Origin: Lentibacillus amyloliquefaciens
GTDB lineage: Bacteria; Bacillota; Bacilli; Bacillales; Amphibacillaceae
Assembly: GCF_001307805.1 (NCBI RefSeq)
Contig: NZ_CP013862.1
Coordinates: 2,728,001-2,792,000 of the forward strand
Length of the DNA: 64,000 nucleotides
Direction of reading: 5' to 3'
Shown one piece after another: positions 1 through 8,544 of this stretch (its first letter is position 1; each line of letters begins with the position of its first letter). The notes beneath the pieces were generated by a model. That model made no database searches, was not told the origin of the DNA, and saw only the letters and a list, made by a program, of their open reading frames with translations. Made by a program: the position numbers and the translations under genes.

Positions 1-669
1 GCCATTAGTTTAATTTTTTTATTTTTGAAGGATATCAGTGGATTCCTGGCGATGAATCAGCTCGTATTGCCTTTATTGCTTGGCGGACTGCTTTATATAT
101 TATTGTTATTTATGAATGATCAGGGCATCAACATGCTGTCCCATTTGGACGGACAGCGTAATTGGACAGCAGCGTTTCCTTTTACGGCATTGAACATCCT
201 GCCGCTGATTGCTGTATTGGGAGCAATAGGGAATAAGGTCAGAACAAAAACAGAAATATACATAGCTGCGATTGGAAGCGGACTGATATTAGGCACTATC
301 TCATTTATTTATAACAGCAGCCTGATACAAATTGCAGACGAACTTTTATTATACGAAATTCCATTATTTGCCATTTTGAATCATTATCCGGTTGAGATAC
401 TTATTTTTATGTCAATCTTATTATGGTTTGCTATTTTTACGACAGCTGCCTCCGGAATTCTGGGAATGGTTTCCCGCCTGCAAAGTATGTGGAACGCTCC
501 GATATGGCTGCTCGCAGCATTGATTGTGGTTGCCATGGTGCCTTTGACAACAGTTGGTTTTTCCACACTGATTAATTATATTTATCCGGTATACGGTATT
601 TTGAATTTGTATGTATTAACACGATTACTTTTGTACCCGTTGTGGAATAAAACAATGAAGCATCCATAA
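1..669 (+). CDS. YkvI-like multi-pass membrane protein (5' end missing)
   Basis: The frame is open from the first base of the window, so the gene starts upstream; the TTG at 25 is only the first start-like codon inside it. The visible 222 codons encode about six hydrophobic segments with short polar loops and end in a basic tail. The pattern of small-residue-rich helices, with a segment ending in LAVLGAIG-like residues (here LIAVLGAIGNKV) followed by a Lys/Arg loop, resembles the C-terminal half of the YkvI family (COG3949, LeuT-fold-like). Substrate and role are unknown. It precedes mscS by about 70 bp on the same strand. The family call rests on general resemblance only; another polytopic family is possible. 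Confidence 0.5.
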   Translation, partial: AISLIFLFLKDISGFLAMNQLVLPLLLGGLLYILLLFMNDQGINMLSHLDGQRNWTAAFPFTALNILPLIAVLGAIGNKVRTKTEIYIAAIGSGLILGTISFIYNSSLIQIADELLLYEIPLFAILNHYPVEILIFMSILLWFAIFTTAASGILGMVSRLQSMWNAPIWLLAALIVVAMVPLTTVGFSTLINYIYPVYGILNLYVLTRLLLYPLWNKTMKHP

Positions 670-739
670 TGTCGCTTTTCTTTCCATAATTAAGAGGTTA
701 TTGTAAAATTATTTATAGAAACATGACGGAGGTATAATA

Positions 740-1642
740 GTGGATTTTCTTAATAACCAAATGAATGAATTATGGGAGTATATAACAGGACCTGAACTTT
801 GGGTTAATATCGCAACAGCAATCTTACAAGCCATTCTGATTATGGTAATAGCTGTGATTATTGTTCGGGTTGGAAACAATGTCGTTACCCGAATATTTGA
901 CAGCAGATCCCGGGGGCCTCTGCGCATTACGGAAAGACGCGAAGTGACGATTAAGAAGCTTATCCAAAATTCAATGAAATATACTGTTTATTTCATTGCG
1001 TTTATCATGGTTCTGGATGGGGCGTTTGGTTTTGATGTTGGTGCTTTGCTGGCAGGTGCCGGTGTGGCAGGTCTCGCCATTGGTTTTGGTGCACAAAACC
1101 TTGTACGGGACATTATTTCAGGCTTCTTCATTATATTTGAGGATCAATTCTCAGTCGGCGATTACATTTTAACAGCAGGTTCTGAAGGGTACGTAGAGGA
1201 AATTGGAATGCGCACCACTAAAATAGAAAGCTGGACAGGCGAACAGTTTGTCATTCCAAATGGTAATGTGACTCAGGTGACCAATTACTCGGTTCACAAC
1301 GGACTTGCTATAGTCGACGTCAATATTCCATACGAGAATGACGTTGAGACCGCCGAAAATATTATTGGAGACGTTATAAAGACACTGCCTGATAAATATG
1401 AAGAAATTGTTAAAGTGCCTGAGATTTTCGGGGTGGAAGTATTGGATACGTCCCATTTTGTTCTTCGGGTGATTGCAGAAACGTTGCCTTCCTACCAATG
1501 GAAAGGTTCCAGAAACATTCGTAAAGAGATTAAAGAAGTTCTTTATAAAGAGGGTATCCAGATTCCTGCACCACGTCTTATCATGTATTCACGAAACCAG
1601 GAGCCTGACTCACTGCAGATTGATCCAGAGCGGGAAATGTAA
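740..1642 (+). CDS. MscS-family mechanosensitive ion channel
   Basis: 300 aa. GTG start at 740 with a clear ribosome site GGAGGT at 728-733. Two N-terminal membrane helices (about 20-45 and 78-96) are followed by the glycine/alanine-rich pore helix typical of MscS (about 100-127, with LLAGAGVAGLAIGFGAQ), then the beta domain (EDQFSVGDYI) and a cytoplasmic alpha/beta vestibule. Members open on membrane tension and release solutes during hypo-osmotic shock, which suits a salt-tolerant organism (inference). A yyzM gene starts 14 bp downstream, suggesting one transcript. The family assignment is secure; gating properties cannot be read from sequence. Confidence 0.93.
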   Translation: MDFLNNQMNELWEYITGPELWVNIATAILQAILIMVIAVIIVRVGNNVVTRIFDSRSRGPLRITERREVTIKKLIQNSMKYTVYFIAFIMVLDGAFGFDVGALLAGAGVAGLAIGFGAQNLVRDIISGFFIIFEDQFSVGDYILTAGSEGYVEEIGMRTTKIESWTGEQFVIPNGNVTQVTNYSVHNGLAIVDVNIPYENDVETAENIIGDVIKTLPDKYEEIVKVPEIFGVEVLDTSHFVLRVIAETLPSYQWKGSRNIRKEIKEVLYKEGIQIPAPRLIMYSRNQEPDSLQIDPEREM

Positions 1643-1656
1643 GGGAGGAAAAAGGT

Positions 1657-1854
1657 ATGGCAGACAAGGAATTCGGTTTAAATGACATTGTCCAAATGAA
1701 AAAACCGCATCCATGCGGAGAAAACCGCTGGAAAATTATCCGAATGGGGATGGATATCCGGATAAAATGTTTGGGATGCAATCATAGTGTGATGATTCCC
1801 CGAAAAGAGTTCACGAAAAAAATGAAAAAAATCATCGATAAGGCCGAAGCTTAA
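1657..1854 (+). CDS. yyzM: YyzM, DUF951 family small protein
   Basis: 65 aa, conserved in Bacilli between an mscS-like gene and ychF. Three cysteines (C20, C38, C41, the last two as CxxC) and H18/H43 suggest a small metal-binding or zinc-ribbon-like fold; the region around W25-K26-I27-I28-R29 is typical of DUF951. No function is established. The ATG at 1657 follows AGGGAGG at 1643-1649. Co-orientation and the short gap to mscS suggest co-transcription, and a terminator-like hairpin follows at about 1946. Confidence 0.85.
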   Translation: MADKEFGLNDIVQMKKPHPCGENRWKIIRMGMDIRIKCLGCNHSVMIPRKEFTKKMKKIIDKAEA

Positions 1855-1945
1855 AAATTTGTCCAAAATAGTTTTCAGTGGTATTATTTATTCTTTTTAT
1901 ATACCACCGGAAACAGCAAAAGCGAATTATCTGGCATAACCTTGT

Positions 1946-1983
1946 CAAAATGAGCATTTTAAAATGCCCATTTTGGCTTTTTA
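1946..1983 (+). terminator. Probable intrinsic terminator after yyzM
   Basis: Inverted repeat with AAAATG / CATTTT outer arms and GCATTTT / AAAATGC inner arms, followed by CTTTTTA. It lies between yyzM and the ychF promoter. AT-rich, so moderately supported. Confidence 0.55.
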
Positions 1984-1988
1984 TTTGC

Positions 1989-2017
1989 TTGTCATTTTAA
2001 AAGCTTGTATCTATAAT
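1989..2017 (+). promoter_or_regulatory. SigA-type promoter of ychF
   Basis: TTGTCA at 1989-1994, 17-bp spacer, perfect TATAAT at 2012-2017, 53 bp upstream of the ychF ATG. Confidence 0.75.
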
Positions 2018-2070
2018 TGGTATGACTGACGCGTTCATATGAATGGAATCCTTAAGGAGTGAAAGTTGAC

Positions 2071-3171
2071 ATGTCTTTGACAGCAGGAATCGTCGGACTT
2101 CCGAACGTTGGCAAATCAACTCTGTTTAATGCCATCACACAAGCGGGTGCTGAAGCAGCAAACTACCCGTTTGCGACAATCGATCCGAATGTGGGGATTG
2201 TGGAAGTTCCTGATGATCGCTTAAATAAATTAACTGAATTGGTAAACCCGAAAAAAACAATCCCGACAACATTTGAATTCACCGATATTGCCGGTATTGT
2301 GAAAGGTGCAAGCAAAGGAGAAGGGCTGGGCAACCAGTTTCTGTCCCATATCCGCCAAGTGGATGCTATTGTTCAGGTCGTCCGCTGTTTCCAGGATGAT
2401 AATATCACCCACGTTTCAGGCAAAGTGGATCCACTTGATGATATTGAAATCATTAACCTGGAACTAATACTGGCAGATCTCGAAACCGTTAATAAACGGC
2501 TTCAGCGGGTTGAAAAAATGGCAAGACAGAAAGATAAAGAAGCTGTAGCGGAGTATAATCTGCTTGAGGTGCTAAAAGAAGGACTTGAAGCGGAAAAGCC
2601 AGCTCGTGCACTGGAATTATCGGATGAACAGTGGAAGCTGGTGAAAGATCTTCATTTGCTTACAAGCAAACCGGCATTATATGCAGCCAATGTGAGTGAA
2701 GAGGATGTTACAGACCCGGAGTCAAACGAAGCAGTACAAAAAGTAAGAGAATACGCGGCGGGCGAAAATGCTGAAGTTATTGTTGTTTGTGCCAAAATAG
2801 AGGAAGAAGTTGCGGAATTGGATGCTGAAGAGAAAGAAATGTTTCTCGATGATTTAGGAATTGCAGAAGCCGGACTGGACCAGCTGATTAAAGCTTCTTA
2901 CAACTTATTGGGGCTGGGAACGTACTTTACAGCAGGTGAACCAGAAGTACGTGCATGGACATTCCGTAAAGGGATGAAAGCACCACAGGCAGCAGGTATT
3001 ATCCATACAGATTTTGAACGTGGTTTTATCCGCGCGGAAACCGTCTCTTACGAAGATTTGATAAGCGCTGGAACAATGGTAAAAGCACGGGAAGAAGGCA
3101 ACGTCCGCCTCGAAGGCAAAGAATACATCGTCCAGGACGGCGACGTTATCCACTTCCGGTTTAATGTTTAG
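2071..3171 (+). CDS. ychF: Redox-regulated ATPase / GTPase YchF (Obg-HflX family)
   Basis: 366 aa. The ATG at 2071 is preferred over the in-frame GTG at 2059 because AAGGAG lies at 2054-2059 and the GTG overlaps it; the product then begins MSLTAGIVG as in orthologues. The P-loop GLPNVGKST is at residues 9-17, the G3 region DIAG near 70, a coiled-coil insertion at about 130-160, and a C-terminal TGS domain ends in GDVIHFRFNV. YchF binds ATP in preference to GTP and associates with ribosomes; it is linked to oxidative-stress and translation control in several bacteria (established for the family). The upstream neighbour of the S6 operon is the same as in B. subtilis (engD/yyaF). Confidence 0.97.
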   Translation: MSLTAGIVGLPNVGKSTLFNAITQAGAEAANYPFATIDPNVGIVEVPDDRLNKLTELVNPKKTIPTTFEFTDIAGIVKGASKGEGLGNQFLSHIRQVDAIVQVVRCFQDDNITHVSGKVDPLDDIEIINLELILADLETVNKRLQRVEKMARQKDKEAVAEYNLLEVLKEGLEAEKPARALELSDEQWKLVKDLHLLTSKPALYAANVSEEDVTDPESNEAVQKVREYAAGENAEVIVVCAKIEEEVAELDAEEKEMFLDDLGIAEAGLDQLIKASYNLLGLGTYFTAGEPEVRAWTFRKGMKAPQAAGIIHTDFERGFIRAETVSYEDLISAGTMVKAREEGNVRLEGKEYIVQDGDVIHFRFNV

Positions 3172-3218
3172 GCTTTTTCATATGGTTGCTTTTTAAAAGA
3201 TTATGGATTTCCATATAC

Positions 3219-3390
3219 TGCGAAGTAAGTTTAGGTGTAAGTTAGTGCAGGAAGCGCATTTTGCTTCCGAGGAGGCTGAATCGTTGCCCTAAGGTGCGCG
3301 ACTGCCCGGAACGGAAATCAACATAGTACTTACGTCGCTGTTTATATCAACTACAAAAGTTAGTTAACAACAAATTTTACGAAAAGAGCC
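3219..3390. repeat. Dispersed intergenic repeat, family A, short copy
   Basis: Shares several blocks with 12493-12870: the left end (GAAGTAA then TTTAGGTGTAAGTT), the block CGTTGCCCTAAGGTG, the block GGAACGGAAATCAACATAG, and a right flank with ATATCAACTAC/ACATCAACTAC and an ACGAAAA motif. Imperfect terminal inverted repeats GCGAAGTAAGT (3220-3230) and ACTTACGTCGC (3328-3338) enclose about 119 bp. This copy lacks about 200 bp of GC-rich interior present in the other. It fills most of the 380-bp gap between ychF and rpsF. Similar GC-rich intergenic elements ending in a GGAACGGAAATCAAC-type motif are common in Bacillaceae (general knowledge). Confidence 0.8.
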
Positions 3391-3437
3391 TTTCAAAAAG
3401 AATACAGTGATATAACAAATCAGGATCTCTCGAATGC

Positions 3438-3466
3438 TTGTTTTTCATATGATATTTTGATATAAT
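3438..3466 (+). promoter_or_regulatory. SigA-type promoter of rpsF-ssb-rpsR
   Basis: TTGTTT at 3438-3443, 17-bp spacer, perfect TATAAT at 3461-3466, leaving an untranslated leader of roughly 80 nt before rpsF. An S6:S18-binding leader RNA is known in other Firmicutes, but I could not match its conserved bulge here with confidence. Confidence 0.7.
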
Positions 3467-3551
3467 TCACCATTGTGAGTAATGGCATAAATATTACTCC
3501 TTGCTCTTTTCACAGAAAAAGGGCCGCTAAGACCAAAAGGAGGTGTAACGG

Positions 3552-3842
3552 ATGAGAAAATATGAAATCATGTATATCATCCGCCCGGACATGGAAGAGG
3601 AAGCTCAAACCAATTTGATTGAGCGTTTCAGCAGCGTGCTGACAAATAACGGGGCGGAAGTTGAAAAAGTTGATGAAAAAGGCAAGCGCCGTCTTGCATA
3701 TGAAATCAACGATTATCGTGATGGCTATTATGTCATCATCAATTTCAGCGGTGATGAAAATGCAATAAACGAATTTGACCGCCAAGCGAAATTCTCTGAT
3801 GATATAATCCGTCATATGGCTATTCGAGAAGAAGATCAATAA
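3552..3842 (+). CDS. rpsF: 30S ribosomal protein S6
   Basis: 96 aa, the usual Bacillus length. Begins [17 protein letters not shown], the standard S6 N-terminus; the central segment [16 protein letters not shown] is diagnostic. S6 pairs with S18 on the platform of the small subunit, and its partner gene rpsR lies in the same operon with ssb between them. Ribosome site AAGGAGGTG at 3538-3546. ssb follows after 17 bp. Confidence 0.99.
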   Translation: MRKYEIMYIIRPDMEEEAQTNLIERFSSVLTNNGAEVEKVDEKGKRRLAYEINDYRDGYYVIINFSGDENAINEFDRQAKFSDDIIRHMAIREEDQ

Positions 3843-3859
3843 AATAGGGAGTGGTTCTG

Positions 3860-4333
3860 ATGAATCGTGTCGTACTCGTTGGCAGACTAACGAGGGATCC
3901 TGATTTGCGTTATACACCAAATGGCGTAGCAGTTGCTAACTTTAGAATTGCAATTGACCGTCCGTTTTCCAATCAGCAGGGAAATCGTGATGCTGATTTC
4001 ATTAATTGCGTTGTATGGCGGAGAGCCGCTGAAAATCTGGCAACATACATGAAAAAAGGCAGCATGATTGGTGTCGATGGCCGGATTCAGTCACGTTCAT
4101 TTGAAGGACGAGATGGAAATACCGTCTTTGTAACTGAAGTTGTCGCAGATAATATTCAGTTCCTGGAATCGAAAGGGACGTCACAATCGAGAGATCAGCA
4201 GCCTTCAGGATTCCAGCCAAACCAGAATCAAAATCAGAACCAGAACCAGACAACTCAAACCCAAACGAACGAAAATCCATTCAAAGATAATGGAGAACCT
4301 ATTGACATATCAGACGATGATTTACCATTCTAA
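3860..4333 (+). CDS. ssb: Single-stranded DNA-binding protein
   Basis: 157 aa from the ATG at 3860; the in-frame GTG at 3851 overlaps the ribosome site GGGAGTGG and would add only three residues. An OB-fold domain covers residues 1-105 ([47 protein letters not shown]). A Gln/Asn-rich linker with NQNQ repeats follows, and the acidic tip ends in DDDLPF, which docks replication and repair partners. This is the essential SsbA type, placed between rpsF and rpsR as in most Firmicutes. Confidence 0.98.
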   Translation: MNRVVLVGRLTRDPDLRYTPNGVAVANFRIAIDRPFSNQQGNRDADFINCVVWRRAAENLATYMKKGSMIGVDGRIQSRSFEGRDGNTVFVTEVVADNIQFLESKGTSQSRDQQPSGFQPNQNQNQNQNQTTQTQTNENPFKDNGEPIDISDDDLPF

Positions 4334-4398
4334 AGGCTTGAGAATAGAAATAGGAACAATCTGATTATTCATGCCTTATAATAAAAGGAGGCTTACTA

Positions 4399-4629
4399 AT
4401 GGCAGCTCGTCGCGGTCGTGCAAGACGTCGTAAAGTGTGTTACTTCAAAGCGAACGGTATTACACACATTGATTATAAAGATGTTGATCTATTGAGAAAG
4501 TTCATTTCGGAGCGTGGGAAAATTCTTCCTCGTCGTGTAACAGGAACTTCCGCAAAGTATCAGCGTAAATTGACTAAAGCAATTAAACGTGCTCGTCAAG
4601 TGGCACTATTGCCATATGTTACTGAGTAA
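4399..4629 (+). CDS. rpsR: 30S ribosomal protein S18
   Basis: 76 aa, strongly basic. Begins [16 protein letters not shown] and contains [17 protein letters not shown], the S18 signature. Ribosome site AAAAGGAGG at 4383-4391. The single Cys near the N-terminus suggests the four-cysteine C+ zinc form is absent. Last gene of the operon, followed at once by a strong terminator. Confidence 0.99.
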   Translation: MAARRGRARRRKVCYFKANGITHIDYKDVDLLRKFISERGKILPRRVTGTSAKYQRKLTKAIKRARQVALLPYVTE

Positions 4630-4635
4630 ACCTTA

Positions 4636-4671
4636 AAAACCCGGTCCACACAGAAGTGGATCGGGTTTTTT
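4636..4671 (+). terminator. Intrinsic terminator after rpsR, shared with modC
   Basis: Stem AAACCCGGTCCAC / GTGGATCGGGTTT with a 6-nt loop and flanking A and T runs, so it can act in both directions between the convergent rpsR and modC genes. Confidence 0.9.
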
Positions 4672-5290
4672 AAATGATAATTTTACCTTTATCCAATTTT
4701 AATATTCGATCACCAAGCATGCTGGCTTCTTGTTCATCATGCGTTACGAGGAGTACAGGGATACGCCACAATTTATGGAGCTCAAGCAATTCATTCTGGC
4801 ATTCCAGTTTGGTTTGGCGATCGAGAGAGGAAAAGGGTTCATCCAACAGCAGTGCATCAGGCTGTGTAACGAAAGCACGACTGAGAGCAACCCGCTGTTT
4901 TTCGCCGCCGGATATCTGGCTTGGATACTTATCAAGCAAATGGTTGATGCCCATCATATCAGTAAGTCGGCACATTAATTGGTCATCCTTAAGGCCGTAA
5001 CGTATATTTTTTTTAACTGTCATATGCGGAAATAAGGCATAATCCTGAAAAACATAACCAATATGGCGTTTTGCTGCCGGGACCGGTTTTTTGTTTTCCG
5101 GGTAAAACGCACGCTGATTAAGAGTGATTTGACCGGCATTAGGCATGCTCAGTCCTGCGATGCAGTTCAGTATAGTTGTCTTACCGGCACCTGAGGGCCC
5201 GAATAAAACGGCAATTTCGCTATTGACGCTAAAATGAACATCCAGCAAGAAAGCTTGAAGGTTCTTTTGAATATCGACTGAAAGCATCAT
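4670..5290 (-). CDS. modC: Molybdate ABC transporter ATP-binding protein
   Basis: 206 aa. Walker A GPSGAGKTT at 31-39, Q-loop Q82, signature SGGEK at 127-131, Walker B ALLLDEPF near 147-153, and a switch histidine in LLVTHDEQEA. It is much shorter than the ~350-aa enterobacterial ModC because the C-terminal molybdate-binding (Mop/TOBE) domain is absent; short forms are common in Bacilli. It hydrolyses ATP to drive uptake through ModB. Starts 14 bp after the modB stop, with GGTGGAGG before tandem ATG codons. Specificity for molybdate rather than tungstate is inferred from ModA. Confidence 0.88.
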   Translation of the reverse strand: MMLSVDIQKNLQAFLLDVHFSVNSEIAVLFGPSGAGKTTILNCIAGLSMPNAGQITLNQRAFYPENKKPVPAAKRHIGYVFQDYALFPHMTVKKNIRYGLKDDQLMCRLTDMMGINHLLDKYPSQISGGEKQRVALSRAFVTQPDALLLDEPFSSLDRQTKLECQNELLELHKLWRIPVLLVTHDEQEASMLGDRILKLDKGKIII

Positions 5291-5304
5291 TCATCCTCCA
5301 CCTG

Positions 5305-5982
5305 TTAGTCATTACTTGAAAAGCGTAAAATATTGCGCTCACTCCACCAGTTCAGCCATAAAATTGCCGCAAATCCGATAAGCAATATACTGATTACCCA
5401 AAATAAAGCGGCCTCTCTATTTCCCGACTCGACTGCAAAATAGATACTTAGCGGAATTGTTTCAGTTTTGTTCGGTATGTAGCCGGCAATCATGAGTGTT
5501 GCACCAAATTCACCAAGTCCCCTGGCAAACGTAAGAACTAGTCCTGCAAGCAGCCCGGGCCATGCAAGCGGGAAAGAAATCGTCCAAAAAACGCGCCATC
5601 CGGACGCTCCCATTGTACGAGCAGCATTTTCAATATTACGGTCGTATTTTTGAAATGAAGCAGCGGCACTTTGGTACATCAGAGGAAACGACACGACAAT
5701 CGCTGCAATGACTGCACCTATCCATGTAAAGACCACCTGAAAATCAAACCAGTGCAAAAGTAATTTTCCAATCGGTCCATTATTACCGAACAGGAACAGT
5801 AAGCCGAATCCGACAACTGTAGGCGGCAAAACAAGCGGCAGCATTAATAGAGATTCAATGATACGCTTCCCGGGGAATCGGTTCCGCGTTACGATCCGTG
5901 CTAAAAACACACCTGTAATGAATACAAAGACCGTGGCAATCCCGGCTATTTTCAATGACAAAAACAGTGGTGTTAAGTCCAT
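5305..5982 (-). CDS. modB: Molybdate ABC transporter permease
   Basis: 225 aa with five to six membrane helices and the inner-membrane permease EAA-type loop (AARTMGASGWRVFWTISFPL, about 125-144). The segment MLPLVLPPTVVGFGLL near 47-62 is typical of ModB. It forms the membrane channel with ModC as motor and ModA as substrate binder. Gaps of 13-14 bp on both sides show a tight modA-modB-modC operon. Confidence 0.93.
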   Translation of the reverse strand: MDLTPLFLSLKIAGIATVFVFITGVFLARIVTRNRFPGKRIIESLLMLPLVLPPTVVGFGLLFLFGNNGPIGKLLLHWFDFQVVFTWIGAVIAAIVVSFPLMYQSAAASFQKYDRNIENAARTMGASGWRVFWTISFPLAWPGLLAGLVLTFARGLGEFGATLMIAGYIPNKTETIPLSIYFAVESGNREAALFWVISILLIGFAAILWLNWWSERNILRFSSND

Positions 5983-5995
5983 CTTTTATGCCCCT

Positions 5996-6763
5996 TCAAC
6001 TACTAAACCCATGTGACTCTAAGATAGCCTGTGCCCTGTCACTCTGTAAAAATTGAATAAATTTATTAGATTCGTCTTTCACTTGGCTTGATTCAATCAC
6101 CGCAGCCGGGTAATGGATAGGATCATGCAAACTGTCATCAATTGCTAATAGTTCATTGACTAACTCGGATCTTTCCAAGTCACTGCCATAAACGATGCCA
6201 ATTTCTGTATTGCCTGATTCCACATATGTAAGCGTCTGCTGGGCATTCGCTGTATAAACAAATTTGTCTTTCAAATCGCCCATAATACCACTTTCGCGCA
6301 ATGCTTGTTCAGCATATTTTCCGGCTGGCACAGTCGCAGGATCACCGAGTGTGATTTGTTCTGTATTAAGTGTTGTAAGGTCTGATAATGTATTTACTGA
6401 GTAGGAAGTGCCCTGGGTGGAAATAACGGCCAATCTATTTTGAATAAAATCGGTGCGTGAGTCTGATACAATCCTATTCGCTTCTTCCAGCTCATCCATC
6501 CAGTACTGATCAGCAGACAGGAATAGATCAACGGGTGCACCTGATTTGATTTGCTGGGCAAGTTTACCGCTTGATCCATAATTTAAAGTTAATGTAATAT
6601 CAGGGTTCTCTGACTCAAATTCACGTTTTAATTCTGAAAGTGTGTCAGATAAACTTGATGCAGCGGCCACAAGTATTTCCTTGTTATTGGAACCTTCCTG
6701 ACCTGAACACCCTGCTGCAAATAACAGGCAGACGATCAGAAAGCCGGACATGAGATTTCGCAT
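5996..6763 (-). CDS. modA: Molybdate-binding lipoprotein
   Basis: 255 aa. Lipoprotein signal peptide with lipobox LFAAGC and lipidated Cys19. The mature protein has ModA-type binding motifs: AAASSLSDTLSEL near 34-46, NYGSSGKLAQQI near 64-75, APVDLFLSAD and later GDPATVPAGKYAEQAL. It captures molybdate (possibly tungstate) outside the membrane for ModBC. It starts 11 bp after the DUF1189 gene stops, so that gene is probably co-transcribed. Confidence 0.95.
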   Translation of the reverse strand: MRNLMSGFLIVCLLFAAGCSGQEGSNNKEILVAAASSLSDTLSELKREFESENPDITLTLNYGSSGKLAQQIKSGAPVDLFLSADQYWMDELEEANRIVSDSRTDFIQNRLAVISTQGTSYSVNTLSDLTTLNTEQITLGDPATVPAGKYAEQALRESGIMGDLKDKFVYTANAQQTLTYVESGNTEIGIVYGSDLERSELVNELLAIDDSLHDPIHYPAAVIESSQVKDESNKFIQFLQSDRAQAILESHGFSS

Positions 6764-6774
6764 GACTAAAACTC

Positions 6775-7263
6775 CTATTTTCGTTTTTTTCTTCTTGGAT
6801 AAACAGTAATCATTTTAAGCATAAAAAGAAATGAATACAGGATGAATAATACTAAAAAGACGTCCGTAATGGGAAAAAAGAAAGCTGCTATCGGATATAG
6901 CATAAATGGAATAGTTGCTGTATAAGCATTAAGCTTCCAAAGAATTGAAAAACGGATCTTACGGTTGAGCAATTTTGCAATGCCTGTCCCGGCATAAGCA
7001 AGCAGTGAAATATATAAGAAAACGGCTATCGTTAACGGCAAATAAGAAAAGATAAAAAAATATATAAGAAAAACAGGAAAACTTATTACCGCGCCGGCGC
7101 TATCGTCGGTTGTCAGCTGACTGGTCAGTGAAGGAACGGAAATAAGCAGTATCAGTATGAATAGATATATAACTGTGACATCCATGCCAACCCGATTTAA
7201 TTTAAACATCGCTTGCTTATTCGGCAATTTTAAACTGTTAATGAATGTTTGTAACAATACCAC
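6775..7263 (-). CDS. DUF1189 family membrane protein, first gene of the mod block
   Basis: About 162 aa from a GTG at 7263; CCGGAG at 7274-7279 is well spaced for this start. Upstream ATGs at 7272 and 7299 overlap or precede the ribosome site. The N-terminal amphipathic stretch (LLQTFINSLKLPNKQAMFKL) and roughly five membrane helices match DUF1189 proteins, whose role is unknown. A basic tail YPRRKKRK ends the protein. It lies only 11 bp before modA, which is not its usual partner as far as I know. A TATAAT-like -10 sits at 7302-7307 on this strand. Confidence 0.75.
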   Translation of the reverse strand: MVLLQTFINSLKLPNKQAMFKLNRVGMDVTVIYLFILILLISVPSLTSQLTTDDSAGAVISFPVFLIYFFIFSYLPLTIAVFLYISLLAYAGTGIAKLLNRKIRFSILWKLNAYTATIPFMLYPIAAFFFPITDVFLVLFILYSFLFMLKMITVYPRRKKRK

Positions 7264-7373
7264 ACTTTTCATCTCCGGACATAAAATCGTACAATACATT
7301 CATTATAATAGAAAATATCATTCCTGGCACACGTTGACTATGAATATTTCTTGAAAAATAAATTAATCGACAA

Positions 7374-7411
7374 ATTTCCCGAAATATTTCCCGGGAAATA
7401 TTTCGGGAAAT
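7374..7411. promoter_or_regulatory. Noc-binding site inside a perfect 38-bp palindrome
   Basis: The core ATTTCCCGGGAAAT at 7386-7399 equals the Noc-binding sequence known from B. subtilis, where Noc bound at many origin-side sites blocks division over the nucleoid. Here the core is extended by further TTTCCCG / CGGGAAA half-sites into a perfect 38-bp dyad. It lies between divergently transcribed DUF1189 and yybS, with no terminator-like T run. Confidence 0.85.
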
Positions 7412-7569
7412 GATAAAATTCATTGTTTAAAAATCTGCTGTAGCGTTTCAATCATTTCAAATACCAATTAAAGCTTAAATCATGTTATCATATAACAACG
7501 AGGTGATTTTCTTATATAAAGATATTACTGTAAATGATGTTTTCAAAAGACTCAAAGAGGGTGCAATAA

Positions 7570-8517
7570 ATGAATCAATCGAAACAACTGACAGATGGAG
7601 CACTGTTGACAGCAGTATTTATGGTATTGATGCTGATTTCAGCATTTGTTCCTTTCATCACATTAATCGCTACATTTCTGCTGCCTGTACCCTTCATTTT
7701 ATTTGCTTCCAGGTACGACTGGAAGCCTTCAATTGTGATGCTGATTACTGCTGTGATTTTATCATCACTGCTTACTTCCATTTTTTCTTTGCCGATTCCT
7801 GTTTTGATGGGTCTTGGAGGAATTATGATTGGAAGTGCAATTTATCATAAACTTTCGCCGTATGAAACCTGGGCACGCGGAACAATCGGTTTTGTAATTG
7901 GGCTAGTGCTCATTTTTGTTTTCAGCCAATTTGTATTTCAAGTCAATCTGGTAAATGAAATTGATAATATGGTACAGGAATCAATTGCAACGAGCCAGGA
8001 AGTCATGGAGCAATTTGGTTTGAGTGATATGCCGGAGGAACAGTTGAGTATGGTGACAGAACAAATGGGCATGCTCACGGACCTTCTGCCAGTTTGGCTG
8101 GCGATTGTTGCACTGTTGCTTGCCTTTATTAGCCAATGGCTCAGTTATAAAGTTATAAACCGCCTGGAACGAAAACAGTTATACTTTCCGCCGTTTCGTT
8201 CATTAAGGTTGCCGGTGTCATTAATTTGGATTTACTTTTTTTCCTTAATCATTTCCTTTTTCGATTTGGATCAATCGGGAATAGTTTATATAGCCGTTAA
8301 TAATGTATTGATGCTTACGGGCATATTAATGGTCCTGCAAGGTTTTTCCTTTATATTTTTCTATGCTCATGCAAAGCGGATGTCGAAAGCATTGCCTATA
8401 ACAAGTATTGTTCTGACATTATTTTTCCCGATTTTCTTTCTTTTTTTAGTCCGTTTGTTAGGTATAATTGATATTGGTTTTTCTTTAAGGAATAGAATTT
8501 CCAATGTTAAGAAGTAA
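7570..8517 (+). CDS. yybS: YybS, DUF2232 membrane protein
   Basis: 315 aa with about eight hydrophobic segments and a Met/Gln-rich soluble loop at about 130-175. The N-terminus MNQSKQLTDGALLTAVFMVL is typical of DUF2232, which belongs to a S-component-like/YybS group of unknown function always found next to gdpP in Bacilli. Ribosome site AGAGGGTG lies before the ATG. The gene ends 27 bp before the gdpP start and probably shares its transcript. No substrate can be assigned. Confidence 0.88.
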   Translation: MNQSKQLTDGALLTAVFMVLMLISAFVPFITLIATFLLPVPFILFASRYDWKPSIVMLITAVILSSLLTSIFSLPIPVLMGLGGIMIGSAIYHKLSPYETWARGTIGFVIGLVLIFVFSQFVFQVNLVNEIDNMVQESIATSQEVMEQFGLSDMPEEQLSMVTEQMGMLTDLLPVWLAIVALLLAFISQWLSYKVINRLERKQLYFPPFRSLRLPVSLIWIYFFSLIISFFDLDQSGIVYIAVNNVLMLTGILMVLQGFSFIFFYAHAKRMSKALPITSIVLTLFFPIFFLFLVRLLGIIDIGFSLRNRISNVKK

Positions 8518-8544
8518 TTGGGAGTTAAAGTAGGAGCTGATTAT

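Noticed and set aside
3480..3551. Possible S6:S18-binding leader RNA before rpsF
   Set aside because: The leader length fits, but I could not identify the conserved bulge and pairing with confidence.
7482..7850. 122-codon plus-strand frame overlapping the yybS start
   Set aside because: Most of it runs inside yybS in another phase, and no start codon follows the GAGGTG at about 7500 at a good distance.
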